A stretch of DNA of 64,000 nt, taken from Tepidicaulis marinus. Lineage in GTDB: Bacteria > Pseudomonadota > Alphaproteobacteria > Parvibaculales > Parvibaculaceae. The stretch spans positions 62,001 to 126,000 of the forward strand of contig NZ_BBIO01000001.1 of the NCBI RefSeq assembly GCF_000739695.1. Reading direction: 5' to 3'. The translations under genes were made by a program, and so were the position numbers. This document shows positions 41,945 to 49,070 of this stretch, in pieces. How positions within the stretch are numbered: position 1 is the first letter of the stretch; each line of letters starts with the position of its first letter. The notes below the pieces were generated by a model. That model saw only the letters and a program-made list of their open reading frames with translations. It did not search any database and had not been told where the DNA came from.

Positions 41945-42426
41945 GATTTTCTCCCCCGCCGCAGAGCCTTCAGCTCGTCGTTCATGTTTTCGATCTGCTC
42001 GGCGAGGATCGCTTCACGCACAGCGTTCTCGTAGCGGCGCGGGATCACACAAAGGTCGAGCTCTTCGGCAAGGAGGTTGAGAAGGCGGAAATCGCTGGTG
42101 GCATGGGCAAGCGCGACAGCCCTTACAACCGAGATATTGTGAGCCTCCCGCGCGCCGCTCGCATAGGCGTTGAGAATATGTGCCGATACCTTGTCGTCCT
42201 CGCCCAGGCCGAGAAATTCGGTCATCTTTTCCGCGATCTCGTCTCGGTCGAGCGGGTTCTCCTCACGGGCTTTTGCATCGTTAAGGACCTGGGAGACGGC
42301 TTTGCTGACGCGAGCGCCGATCGTTCCGGCGCGCACGGTCACCGGATCAAATCTGTCGACCTTGGGCGCTTCCGGGCGCCAGGTCAGAAGGTCGAGCGTC
42401 TTTTTATCGCCGCGCACCCGTGCCAT
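41941..42426 (-). CDS. Early phage protein of unknown function
   Basis: The 161-residue product is mainly helical, with MARVRGDKKTLDLLTWRPEAP at the start and GEDDKVSAHILNAYASGAREAHNISVVRAVALAHATSDFRLLNLLAEELDLCVIPRRYE in the middle. It sits between the ParB-like gene and transposase A with 1-4 bp overlaps, so it probably works with them in early control or transposition. No family recognised. Confidence 0.7.
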   Translation of the reverse strand: MARVRGDKKTLDLLTWRPEAPKVDRFDPVTVRAGTIGARVSKAVSQVLNDAKAREENPLDRDEIAEKMTEFLGLGEDDKVSAHILNAYASGAREAHNISVVRAVALAHATSDFRLLNLLAEELDLCVIPRRYENAVREAILAEQIENMNDELKALRRGRKS

Positions 42427-43274
42427 CAGTCAGCGACCTCCAGCTTTGGGGTGCGGGAATTGAGGAAGGTATAAAGGCGCTCGATGCCAATGTGATCGAG
42501 CAGCATGTCTTGTCCGCGCTTGTCGAGGCGGTTCCAGGCTTCGACCGCACGGGCGACCTTCGCTTCGCGGCTCTGTTTGTCCGGGCCGGTACTGCGGCCT
42601 TCGAGCTTGGCAGCTGCCTGACCGACGCGCTTGATTTCGCCGTCACCCTGCATCAGGAGCTTCACAATCTCCCGTTGACGCTCTGGCTCAAAACGCACGA
42701 GGGACAGCAGCTCGCTTTGGTTACGGGCGATGTCCGTGCCGATGATCTTCTTGCGGGCTTGCGGGTCCAAACGCTGATGAAGCCGCACATGGCGCTCAAT
42801 CGTTCGCTTGCTCCAGCCGGTCTTCTCCGCGATGTCGTCTGCAAACGACATCATGTCGTTTGCAGATCCGTGACGGGCATTTGCCCCCGCTACCCCGGCT
42901 TTGGTTGCGGGGTAAAGTGTTTCATAAACGGCCTTCCGCTCGGCCAGAAAAGCTGCCCGATCGAGCGGATTGAGTTCATGACGGCACAGGTTCTCGTCGA
43001 TCTCCATGAGCCGGGCTTCGGCAGGCGACAGGTTCTTATGGATCTCGCAAGGGACGGTTTCGAAGCCAGCCTTCTTTGCCGCTGCCAGACGGTGAGCCCC
43101 CGCGATAAGATGAACCTCGCCGCTCTTCTTATCCTCCCGCACCGTCAAGGGCGTGAGTACCTTGCCGCAGTCCCGCATGGACTGAGCAATCACCTCGACA
43201 TGATCGGGATCGACGCGCCGGAGACGCTGTCCGACCTTGATCTCTGAAAGGGAAACCTGCCGCATCACACTCAT
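42426..43274 (-). CDS. ParB-like DNA-binding protein
   Basis: The 282-residue protein has a ParB N-terminal domain (VSLSEIKVGQRLRRVDPDHVEVIAQSMRDCGKVLTPLTVRED, GAHRLAAAKKAGFETVPCEI, NLCRHELNPLDRAAFL) and a helix-turn-helix with TGWSKRTIERHVRLHQRL. No parA partner is present, so it is more likely a regulator or CTP-dependent DNA-loading factor than a partition protein. Its place between ner and transposase is unusual for Mu, though alphaproteobacterial Mu-like phages carry similar genes. Confidence 0.85.
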   Translation of the reverse strand: MSVMRQVSLSEIKVGQRLRRVDPDHVEVIAQSMRDCGKVLTPLTVREDKKSGEVHLIAGAHRLAAAKKAGFETVPCEIHKNLSPAEARLMEIDENLCRHELNPLDRAAFLAERKAVYETLYPATKAGVAGANARHGSANDMMSFADDIAEKTGWSKRTIERHVRLHQRLDPQARKKIIGTDIARNQSELLSLVRFEPERQREIVKLLMQGDGEIKRVGQAAAKLEGRSTGPDKQSREAKVARAVEAWNRLDKRGQDMLLDHIGIERLYTFLNSRTPKLEVAD

Positions 43275-43278
43275 TGCG

Positions 43279-43458
43279 TTACCTCACTCGCTTCTTCAGC
43301 GGCACGTTAGGCCGGCCTGTTGCAAGAATTGTTTGGGAGAGGCGTCCCGGCCGGAAAGGCGTCAGGAGCTGAGGGCCACCACACCGGCCAGGACGCGGGC
43401 TGTGAGCTAACAGGGATCGCTCACAAGAAAAGGTTGGAGAGCGAAGCGCCTGGCTCAT
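43279..43458 (-). CDS. Possible short early gene between ner and the ParB-like gene
   Basis: A 59-codon frame opens at ATG 43458, beside the stop of ner, and ends just before the ParB-like gene. The product is Pro/Arg/Ser-rich (MSQALRSPTFSCERSLLAHS...) with no recognisable domain. Composition is ambiguous between coding and chance, so the call is weak. If not a gene, the 180 bp is a leader for parB translation. Confidence 0.25.
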   Translation of the reverse strand: MSQALRSPTFSCERSLLAHSPRPGRCGGPQLLTPFRPGRLSQTILATGRPNVPLKKRVR

Positions 43459-43460
43459 GT

Positions 43461-43766
43461 CTAAGCCGCCTCGCCGATTTGACAGTGACGCCCTTCGGCG
43501 CGCTGCTTATAGTTTTCTGCAGGTTGAGGACGCAGACGCCGCCCCTTGGCGTCGTACCGGCTGGGCCAGATTTGATGGGGGGGACGCCCCAGCGCCTTAG
43601 CGATCACGCGCTCGCCGCGTGTGTTGGGAATAGACGCTGCTTTTGAGCAAGTTGAAAGTGGCAGTTTATGTGATCGGTCGAGCGCGTAAAAACTCGCGAC
43701 ACCAGCGCGTTTCAACTCATAAAGAATCCGGATACGATCCCAATCATGGGAGGCTTGATCGGTCAT
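43461..43766 (-). CDS. ner: Ner-like early repressor
   Basis: The 101-residue protein has the Ner/Nlp helix-turn-helix: HDWDRIRILYELKRAGVASFYALDRSHKLPLSTCSKAASIPNTRGERVIAKALGRPPHQIWPSRYDAKGRRLRP. Ner turns down the early and repressor promoters after induction. It is the first gene of the leftward early operon, and its start at 43766 sits about 70 bp inside a strong promoter (see 43835-43863). Confidence 0.88.
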   Translation of the reverse strand: MTDQASHDWDRIRILYELKRAGVASFYALDRSHKLPLSTCSKAASIPNTRGERVIAKALGRPPHQIWPSRYDAKGRRLRPQPAENYKQRAEGRHCQIGEAA

Positions 43767-43781
43767 CGGGTCACCCATTTT

Positions 43782-43805
43782 CCCGGCCCTGCCAGGCCGG
43801 GTTTT
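43782..43805. promoter_or_regulatory. Hairpin in the early leader
   Basis: CCCGGCC pairs with GGCCGGG across CTGCCA, followed by TTTT on the rightward strand. It lies between the ner start and the promoter region. It could end rightward transcripts or act as leader structure on the leftward early message. Confidence 0.5.
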
Positions 43806-43834
43806 GTTGAATGGTGATTTGCTAGAACGAGCAA

Positions 43835-43863
43835 AGGATAGCGATTTTCGTCGTTATGTCCAA
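43835..43863 (-). promoter_or_regulatory. Early promoter for ner and transposition genes
   Basis: On the leftward strand TTGGAC and TATCCT are separated by exactly 17 bp. This is a good sigma70-type match and is placed about 70 bp before the ner ATG. An inverted pair ATAGCG (43838-43843) and CGCTAT (43872-43877) spans it, which suggests operator half-sites for the repressor and Ner. Confidence 0.65.
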
Positions 43864-43882
43864 ACAAAAAACGCTATATGAG

Positions 43883-43898
43883 GGCGATTTTTATCGCC
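43883..43898. promoter_or_regulatory. Palindrome GGCGATTTTTATCGCC near the repressor start
   Basis: Six-base arms GGCGAT and ATCGCC around TTTT, immediately before the chosen repressor ATG at 43908. Candidate operator for autoregulation. Its presence supports a start downstream of it rather than at ATG 43878. Confidence 0.5.
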
Positions 43899-43907
43899 TC
43901 CCGCAGA

Positions 43908-44588
43908 ATGTCTAAGATGCGGGGCATAGAATTTGAGGGGGATGCTTTCCTGCAGAGATTGCAGGAGGTCGTGAACCTTTACGCAAGCCGCCGAGAGGCG
44001 GCGGGCGTTGCTGGCGTCACAGATGAGCAGCTTCGCAAGTGGCTGAAAGGCCAGGCGAAGGTCCCATTCATAGCGGTCGCCAAGCTATGTGCGGGGAAGG
44101 ACATCGATTTAGGCTGGATTGCTGGCGGTAATCGCGAGCGCGATATCGCCCCTGCAGATGAAGAGCATCCGGATTGGATTACCTTCCCGCTCTATACTGC
44201 TCGTGCCGCAGCAGGCTCGGGGGCAGTCAACGAAGCCGGTTTTCCTTCGCCTGGCCTGGCATTCGACCCGGCCTTGGCAGCGCATCTGCTCAACACATCT
44301 CCCCGATCTCTTGCCGGGCTTTACGTCGCAGGGGATTCGATGGAGCCGACCTTTGGCGATGGCGATGTACTCATCATCAACACGAGCATCGAGCGGATCA
44401 GCGGTGACGCCATCTATGTGCTTGTGGTGGACGAAGGCTGCATCGTGAAGCGAATTACCTGCCTGACGGATGGCCGGCTCGTTCTGCGAAGTGACAACCC
44501 GAATTATGCTGATGAAACCATAGATCCGGCCCGCAAAAGCCACCTGACAATCTATGGCCGTGTGGTTGCGGCAGTGAAGCGGCTTTAG
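43908..44588 (+). CDS. c: Phage repressor, S24/LexA-type
   Basis: The 226-residue protein has an N-terminal helix-turn-helix region (about 15-75: YASRREAAGVAGVTDEQLRKWLKGQAKVPFIAVAKL) and a C-terminal S24 peptidase-like domain with Ser144 in GDSMEPTFGDGD and Lys181 in CIVKRI. Such repressors keep the prophage silent and can be released by RecA-stimulated self-cleavage. An Ala-Gly pair near residue 102-103 is a possible cleavage site. An earlier ATG at 43878 is possible but would run through the palindrome. It is the only rightward gene of the control region. Confidence 0.85.
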   Translation: MSKMRGIEFEGDAFLQRLQEVVNLYASRREAAGVAGVTDEQLRKWLKGQAKVPFIAVAKLCAGKDIDLGWIAGGNRERDIAPADEEHPDWITFPLYTARAAAGSGAVNEAGFPSPGLAFDPALAAHLLNTSPRSLAGLYVAGDSMEPTFGDGDVLIINTSIERISGDAIYVLVVDEGCIVKRITCLTDGRLVLRSDNPNYADETIDPARKSHLTIYGRVVAAVKRL

Positions 44589-44906
44589 AGAAATACCGCC
44601 CGAGTTTGGCTCTGGCTGCCCGCTCTTAGAAAACACTCAAGCTATTGAATATAAAGCAGAAAACCCGAAGTCGGGCGGCCTGAAGAAACTCGCGCATCAT
44701 CGCCCGAGTTTCGGCCCCAAACTCGGGCGCATTCCGACGCCTCAACTCGCGTAGCACAACGCGCTGGGCTGTCATTGAGAGCAGCGCTTTTAGACATCTC
44801 AAACGGCTCTCAGAGCCGCTTTTACGCGCTTATTCGCTTGTCCTGAGAGATGCTTTAACGCGCGGCTGAGAGCGCTCTAGGAGGACGGTCAGAAGCGCCG
44901 GGCCGA
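44589..44906. other. Repeat-rich non-coding stretch inside the phage left end
   Basis: No gene is evident in this 318-bp stretch. It holds an 11-bp perfect hairpin at 44701-44729 (CGCCCGAGTTT/AAACTCGGGCG) and further copies of GCCCGAGTTT near 44598 and CCCGAAGTCGGGC near 44669. A second hairpin, CGGCTCT-C-AGAGCCG near 44806-44820 with CTTTT after it, could terminate the repressor message. Confidence 0.55.
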
Positions 44907-45070
44907 TTGCAAATTTAACTGGCGGTGCCGGTGCAAATCAGCCTTACTGCAAAAACAACGCGTCGCGGCGGCGGCACGGAACGGCGGCGCGAAATGCCCG
45001 GAAAACTAAGGTTTGTCCCAGTATATCCCGCCTAATGCCGCCAAATCCCGGTACTGCAATAACAAGTGTC
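44907..45070. promoter_or_regulatory. Left-end transposase-binding sites L1, L2, L3
   Basis: Reading toward the phage terminus the sites are CTGCAATAACAAGTGTC at 45054-45070 (L1, ending 8 bp from the CA end), CTGCAAAAACAACGCGT at 44947-44963 (L2) and TTGCAAATTTAACTGGC at 44907-44923 (L3). L1 matches the right-end sites at 12-14 of 17 positions. L2 shares CTGCAA.AACAA with L1 and L3 matches 12 of 17. Irregular spacing of left-end sites also occurs in Mu. Confidence 0.75.
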
Positions 45071-45078
45071 CCCTAACA

Positions 45079-45083
45079 AAGGG
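45079..45083. repeat. Target-site duplication AAGGG, copy at the left (early) phage end
   Basis: Direct repeat of the AAGGG at 9334-9338, directly outside the terminal CA. The host sequence continues GGAGGGGGAGAGAGGGCCC. Confidence 0.9.
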
Positions 45084-45162
45084 GGAGGGGGAGAGAGGGC
45101 CCGGCGGGGGATCGGAAGAACAGACTGGTATTCTCAGAGCGCACTGCAACAAAGCAGCGCGA

Positions 45163-45273
45163 TCAAGCCACCTGCACGGCCACCTGGCCGATGAAAAGCA
45201 GGGCATAGGCGCCGAGAACAACGCCAACGAAGGTCTGAGGATTTGCCAGCTGATGAAGATTGATGTTCAGCAT
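45163..45273 (-). CDS. Possible 36-residue membrane peptide
   Basis: An ATG at 45273 follows AGGGAGCCTCCC and opens MLNINLHQLANPQTFVGVVL, then a hydrophobic run GAYALLFIGQVAVQV and stop. One membrane-spanning helix with a polar N-terminus is predicted. The ribosome site and codon use favour a real gene, but the length leaves room for chance. It would be the host gene closest to the phage left end. Confidence 0.4.
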   Translation of the reverse strand: MLNINLHQLANPQTFVGVVLGAYALLFIGQVAVQVA

Positions 45274-45776
45274 GGGAGGCTCCCTAAAGGTCAATATCGC
45301 TATCAAACTCGTTTCAAAACTTGCTCGCGGGAGGGGTTCCAAGCCTTTCCGTCCCGCGATGGAAGGGATATGGGAACCTATAAACGAAAAACAATGAATG
45401 AAATCAATTTTATTCAGCGTTCATTCCATATTTTTTGTGCAATGCACAAAATCTGGCGGAAAACCGGGCTTTCCCCGCGCCCCGTCCGGCAAAAAATTTT
45501 GGCGCCCAAACCCGATTCACCCCTTGGATCGAACTTGGATCGAACCTGGGCCAGACTTGAACCGGCATGGCCAAAGCGCCGCAGCTATGCTTGGTGATTC
45601 TGCTTGTATTTCTCCGCGACCAGGCGCAATGTGGATAAGCCAGTTTCGAGCGCTAGGTCATCTCTGCTTCGTATCGGCCTTCAAGGCGACCCGAGCTATT
45701 TGCCCCGAAAACTTGAGCTGCCGTCACATGCCCGTCGGGCATGCGACTTCTACAATATTTTTGAAAGCGAAAATCT
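45274..45776. other. Gap with the cold-shock gene leader
   Basis: This 503-bp stretch has no convincing gene. It contains a tandem copy of TTGGATCGAAC near 45526-45547 and a perfect 7-bp hairpin CATGCCC/GGGCATG at 45727-45743, followed by a TACAAT box about 27 bp before the csp ATG. The hairpin or upstream stretch may form the structured leader typical of cold-shock messages. Confidence 0.45.
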
Positions 45777-45983
45777 ATGACGACCGGAACAGTTAAATGG
45801 TTCAACCCCACCAAGGGTTATGGCTTCATCGAGCCTGACGATGGCTCCAAGGATGCTTTCCTGCACATCTCCGCTCTGGAGCGCGCAGGCATGTCCAGCA
45901 TCAACGAAGGCCAGCGGGTGGAGTTTGAACTTCAGACCGGTAAAAACGGCAAAAGCTCGGCAGAGAACCTTAAACTCGCCTAA
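45777..45983 (+). CDS. Cold-shock protein, CspA family
   Basis: The 68-residue protein carries both RNA-binding motifs: KWFNPTKGYGFI (RNP1) and KDAFLHIS (RNP2), typical of the CSD single-domain RNA chaperones. It would melt RNA structure at low temperature or during growth. A strong terminator follows at 46020. Which paralogue it is cannot be told. Confidence 0.95.
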   Translation: MTTGTVKWFNPTKGYGFIEPDDGSKDAFLHISALERAGMSSINEGQRVEFELQTGKNGKSSAENLKLA

Positions 45984-46019
45984 GCGATCCTTCGCTCTTT
46001 CATAAGAGCAAGAATACGG

Positions 46020-46050
46020 ACTGGCGGCCTCAAGGCCGCCAGTTTTGTTT
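46020..46050 (+). terminator. Rho-independent terminator after the cold-shock gene
   Basis: ACTGGCGGCC and GGCCGCCAGT form a perfect 10-bp stem with a TCAA loop followed by TTTGTTT. Ends the csp message; the leftward tetR gene ends about 27 bp further on, so it may serve both. Confidence 0.85.
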
Positions 46051-46076
46051 TGGGACCTGGTTTTCAGTAAAAAGTC

Positions 46077-46715
46077 TCAAGCGTCCTGCGGCGCAAGGCG
46101 GGCCTTTTCTTCCGCCGCCGCCTGGATCGGACAGGCAAGCCCATCGGTGATGAGCTTGAAAACGCCCTCCAGTTCGAATTCCAGCCGCTCCAGCGAGAGG
46201 CGCGAGAAAAGCTGGGGATAGGAAAAGCGCATCGTGGCCGCCTGGATAAACTCGGCGCAGGCCGCCGCCGGATCCTTTAAGCGGAACTCGCCCGCCGCAA
46301 CCCCCATTTCCAGAATACGCGCAATCACATCCCGCTCCCGCTTCAGCCCTTCATTGTGAAAGGACGGCCGCTCGGCGGTGACGATCTGCGCCATATCCAC
46401 GATCTTCGGGTCTTCTTCCAGCGTCTCGAAAGTCGAGCGCAGGTCCTGCAGCAAAAAGCGCCAGAGCCGCTCGCGCGCCGAAAGCCCCGGCTCTTCCAGA
46501 ATGCGCTGCAATTCTTCCGCCGTCTGGATCGAGGCGCGCCGGCAAATCTCCTCGGCAATATCGAGCTTGCCGGGGAAATAGCGGTAGAGGTTGCCCGGCG
46601 ACATATCGCAGTCACCGGCAAGCTCCGCCATGGTCGTCTTGGCATAGCCGTAATGGAAAAAGCGCTGCTTGGCGGCAGCGATGATTTTTTCGCGCATCTC
46701 GTCGGGACAGATCAT
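46077..46715 (-). CDS. TetR/AcrR-family transcriptional regulator
   Basis: The 212-residue protein begins REKIIAAAKQRFFHYGYAKTTMAELAGDCDMSPGNLYRYFPGKLDIAEEI, the TetR helix-turn-helix domain (about 7-55), followed by a variable ligand-binding domain. It diverges from gpsA across a 107-bp gap with a TGAAC/GTTCA palindrome at 46758. It most likely represses itself and perhaps neighbours. Ligand unknown. Confidence 0.9.
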   Translation of the reverse strand: MICPDEMREKIIAAAKQRFFHYGYAKTTMAELAGDCDMSPGNLYRYFPGKLDIAEEICRRASIQTAEELQRILEEPGLSARERLWRFLLQDLRSTFETLEEDPKIVDMAQIVTAERPSFHNEGLKRERDVIARILEMGVAAGEFRLKDPAAACAEFIQAATMRFSYPQLFSRLSLERLEFELEGVFKLITDGLACPIQAAAEEKARLAPQDA

Positions 46716-46757
46716 ACAAACAATTGTAGGCTCCGCCGCGGAAGAAACAATGAAAAA

Positions 46758-46779
46758 TGAACAATCAATGATTCGTTCA
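46758..46779. promoter_or_regulatory. Putative TetR operator
   Basis: TGAAC and GTTCA are separated by 12 AT-rich bases; the inner part is weakly symmetrical (ATCAATGAT). It lies in the gap between tetR and gpsA, 43 bp from each start region. A typical position for autoregulation by a divergent TetR protein. Confidence 0.5.
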
Positions 46780-46822
46780 CTATTTTTTCAGGGTAGAACA
46801 GCCCTGCCGGGGGGCTGCGCCC

Positions 46823-47827
46823 ATGGCTGATACTCCCCTTTCCCGCATTGCCGTGATCGGCGGCGGCGCCTGGGGCACGGCGCTGGCCTCAGTTGCCGCC
46901 CGCGCCGGGCGTAAGATTACGCTCTGGGCCCGGGAAGAAGAAGTCGTGGCCGCCGTCAATAAGGGTCACGAGAACACCCCCTTCCTGCCCGGCATCGCGC
47001 TCGATCCGGCGATCCGCGCCACCTCCGATTTTGCCGAACTGGCCGGGGCGGAGGCGATTTTGCATGTCGCCCCGGCCCAGCACCTGCGCGCCGTGACCGC
47101 GGGTCTCGCCCCCCATCTGAAGTCCGGCACCCCGCTCGTCCTTTGCGCCAAGGGCATCGAGACGGCGAGCGGCAAGTTGATGAGCGAGGTCGCCGGTGAA
47201 GAAGCGCCTGAAGCCAGGCTCGCCGTCCTTTCCGGCCCGAGCTTTGCCGCAGATGTCGCCCGCGGCCTGCCCACCGCCGTCACGCTTGCCTGCGCCGATG
47301 AAGCGCTGGGCGCGCAGCTTGTGGAGGCGATCGGCGTGCCGACTTTCCGGCCCTATCTCAGCACCGATGTCATCGGCGCGCAGATCGGCGGGGCGGTGAA
47401 AAACGTGCTTGCCATTGCCTGCGGTATTGTCGAGGGCAAGGCCTTCGGCGACAGCGCCCGCGCCGCGCTGACCGCGCGCGGTTTCATGGAAATGAGCCGC
47501 TTCGGCGAGGCGCTGGGCGCAAAGCCCGCGACATTGAAAGGCCTGTCGGGCCTCGGCGATCTCATCCTCACCTGCGGCTCCCGGCAAAGCCGGAACATGT
47601 CGCTCGGTTTTGCGCTGGGGGAAGGCAAGACGCTTGAAGACATTCTGGGTGCGCGCTCTTCCGTCTCCGAAGGCGTCTATACCGCCGAGGCCGTGATGCG
47701 CCTTGCCGCCGCCAAAGGCATCGGCATGCCGATCTGCGAGGCGGTGCATAACATCCTTTCGGGCAAGAGCGGCGTGGATGACGCGATCGCCGCGCTGCTT
47801 GCCCGCCCTTTTACGAATGAAGACTGA
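46823..47827 (+). CDS. gpsA: NAD(P)H-dependent glycerol-3-phosphate dehydrogenase
   Basis: The 334-residue protein has the Rossmann motif [10 protein letters not shown], an LCAKGIE segment, [11 protein letters not shown] and the catalytic-lysine region [13 protein letters not shown] with RSRQ-type tail residues ([14 protein letters not shown]). It makes sn-glycerol-3-phosphate from DHAP for phospholipids. Follows tsaD in many relatives; here they lie on either side of the prophage. Confidence 0.96.
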   Translation: MADTPLSRIAVIGGGAWGTALASVAARAGRKITLWAREEEVVAAVNKGHENTPFLPGIALDPAIRATSDFAELAGAEAILHVAPAQHLRAVTAGLAPHLKSGTPLVLCAKGIETASGKLMSEVAGEEAPEARLAVLSGPSFAADVARGLPTAVTLACADEALGAQLVEAIGVPTFRPYLSTDVIGAQIGGAVKNVLAIACGIVEGKAFGDSARAALTARGFMEMSRFGEALGAKPATLKGLSGLGDLILTCGSRQSRNMSLGFALGEGKTLEDILGARSSVSEGVYTAEAVMRLAAAKGIGMPICEAVHNILSGKSGVDDAIAALLARPFTNED

Positions 47828-47841
47828 GATAAGGAAACATC

Positions 47842-48123
47842 ATGCTGTTCTGCATTATCGGCACGGATAAAAAAGATGCGCTCGACAAACGTCTTGCCAA
47901 CCGGGACGCCCATCTCAAACATTGGGGTGAGAGCGGCGCCGTGAAACTCGGCGGGCCTTTTACGAGCGATGATGGAGAGATCATGAACGGCTCCATGCTC
48001 GTCATCGATGTCGCGGACCGCGCCGCCGCGCAGAAACTCGTCGACGCCGATCCTTACAAAGTGAACGGCGTTTTCGAGAGCGTGGAAGTGCGCGCCTGGA
48101 AATGGCTGCTCAAGGATCAATAA
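47842..48123 (+). CDS. YciI-like protein
   Basis: The 93-residue protein shows the YciI fold pattern: MLFCIIGTDKKDALDKRLANRDAHLKHWGESG, then GGPFTSDDGEIMNGSMLVIDV and ADPYKVNGVFESVEVRAWKW. The family is ferredoxin-like with a conserved His-Asp pair; function in most bacteria is unknown. It sits 14 bp after gpsA in the same operon, an arrangement common in alphaproteobacteria. Confidence 0.9.
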   Translation: MLFCIIGTDKKDALDKRLANRDAHLKHWGESGAVKLGGPFTSDDGEIMNGSMLVIDVADRAAAQKLVDADPYKVNGVFESVEVRAWKWLLKDQ

Positions 48124-48153
48124 GCGCGGGGCTCAAACGGGCGCGGAGGGAAC

Positions 48154-48594
48154 ATGGCTTACTGGCTTTTCAAATCCGAACCTTCCACCTGGGGTTGGGA
48201 CGACCAGCTCAAACGCGGCGCCAAGGGCGAACACTGGGACGGCGTGCGCAACTACCAGGCCAATAACAATATGAAGGCCATGAAGAAGGGCGATCTCGGC
48301 TTCTTCTATCACTCGGTGGATGAAAAACGCATCGTCGGCATCGTCGAGGTGATCAAGGAGCATTACCCCGATAACAGCGACGCCTCAGGCCGCTTCGGCA
48401 TGGTGGACATCAAGGCGGTGGAAACCGTGCCCGAGCCCGTCTCCCTTGCCGATATCAAGGAAGACCCGGCGCTCGCCGAGATGGCGCTTCTCAAACAGTC
48501 CCGCCTTTCCGTTTCCCCCGTGCGCGCGGAGGAATGGAAGCTCATCTGCAAGAAAGGCGGTTTGAAGAAAGTACCGCTTTCCAAGAATAAATAG
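48154..48594 (+). CDS. EVE domain protein
   Basis: The 146-residue protein starts MAYWLFKSEPSTWGWDDQLKRGAKGEHWDGVRNYQANNNMKAMKKGDLGFFYHS, the usual EVE domain beginning. EVE domains are PUA-like pockets that recognise modified bases. Genomic neighbours suggest an unspecific housekeeping role in tRNA or DNA modification sensing. Last of the gpsA-YciI-EVE run. Confidence 0.92.
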   Translation: MAYWLFKSEPSTWGWDDQLKRGAKGEHWDGVRNYQANNNMKAMKKGDLGFFYHSVDEKRIVGIVEVIKEHYPDNSDASGRFGMVDIKAVETVPEPVSLADIKEDPALAEMALLKQSRLSVSPVRAEEWKLICKKGGLKKVPLSKNK

Positions 48595-48600
48595 AGAGCG

Positions 48601-48708
48601 CCCCTCACCCTCCCACCGCCTGCGGCGGCGGGCCCCTCCCTCTCCCCTGAAGGGGCGAGGGAAAACGAAAACCCCTCTCCCTTGGGGAAGAGGGCCGGGG
48701 TGAGGGGG
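48601..48708. repeat. Intergenic inverted-repeat element (REP/MITE-like)
   Basis: CCCCTCACCC at the left is matched by GGGTGAGGGG at the right, and the interior contains two smaller hairpins (CCCTCTCCCC...GGGGCGAGGG and CCCTCTCCC...GGAAGAGGG). Elements of this look are common between genes in alphaproteobacterial chromosomes. It may act as a message stabiliser or terminator after the EVE gene. Other copies in the genome are expected but not visible here. Confidence 0.7.
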
Positions 48709-48734
48709 CAGCTTCTCAGCAATCACGGCGCCCC

Positions 48735-49070
48735 ATGATTTTTCTCTGCCGCCTTAGCGATCTCGACAATCCCGGCACGAAGGAAGCCGAGGTGCACGTG
48801 CAGGACCGCCCGCACAACATCTTTCTCGTGCGCAAGGGTGATAGCGTCTTCGCTTACCTCAATATCTGCCCTCATGCAGGCCAGCCGCTCAACCGCATGC
48901 GTAACCGCTTTCTCAATCAGGCCGAGACCCATCTTCTCTGCTCGGCCCATGCGGCGAGCTTCGAGATCGAAACGGGGCTGTGCACCGGCGGACCCTGCGC
49001 AGGCAAAAGCCTGACACAGCTTCCGCTGCACCAAAACGGCGATGCCTTCTATCTGACAGAGACGGATTAA
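48735..49070 (+). CDS. Rieske-type [2Fe-2S] protein
   Basis: The 111-residue protein carries the ligand pairs Cys45-Pro-His47 (NICPHAGQPLN) and Cys69-x2-His72 (LLCSAHAASFEIETG), the standard Rieske cluster pattern. It is a small ferredoxin-like electron carrier, as found in oxygenase or nitrite reductase small subunits. Its partner is not obvious nearby. Its stop overlaps the convergent gene by 4 bp. Confidence 0.9.
   Translation: MIFLCRLSDLDNPGTKEAEVHVQDRPHNIFLVRKGDSVFAYLNICPHAGQPLNRMRNRFLNQAETHLLCSAHAASFEIETGLCTGGPCAGKSLTQLPLHQNGDAFYLTETD

Larger units (their letters stand above)
9339..45078 (-). mobile_element. Complete Mu-like transposable prophage, contractile tail, 35,740 bp
   Basis: The element starts with TG, ends with CA, is flanked by AAGGG on both sides and has matched transposase-binding-like repeats 8 bp in from each end. 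It encodes MuA and MuB homologues, Ner, an S24 repressor, Gam, gp16/GemA, Mor, lysis genes, a DUF3486 protein, terminase, portal, head protein, a protease-capsid fusion and a P2-type contractile tail. Early and late genes run leftward from about 43.8 kb; the repressor and four small cargo genes run rightward. I saw no frameshifted essential gene, so it may be inducible. Early and head genes resemble Mu while the tail resembles P2, a known mosaic type. Confidence 0.95.

Noticed and set aside
43320-43646. Rightward frame opposite ner
   Set aside because: Antisense of the Ner domain; no codon bias or ribosome site.
45398-45796. Rightward open frame running into the cold-shock gene start
   Set aside because: Composition is non-coding, it overlaps the leader hairpin and there is no ribosome site.
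48601-48708. CRISPR-like repeat array
   Set aside because: The repeats are inverted arms of a single element; no regularly spaced direct repeats or cas genes.
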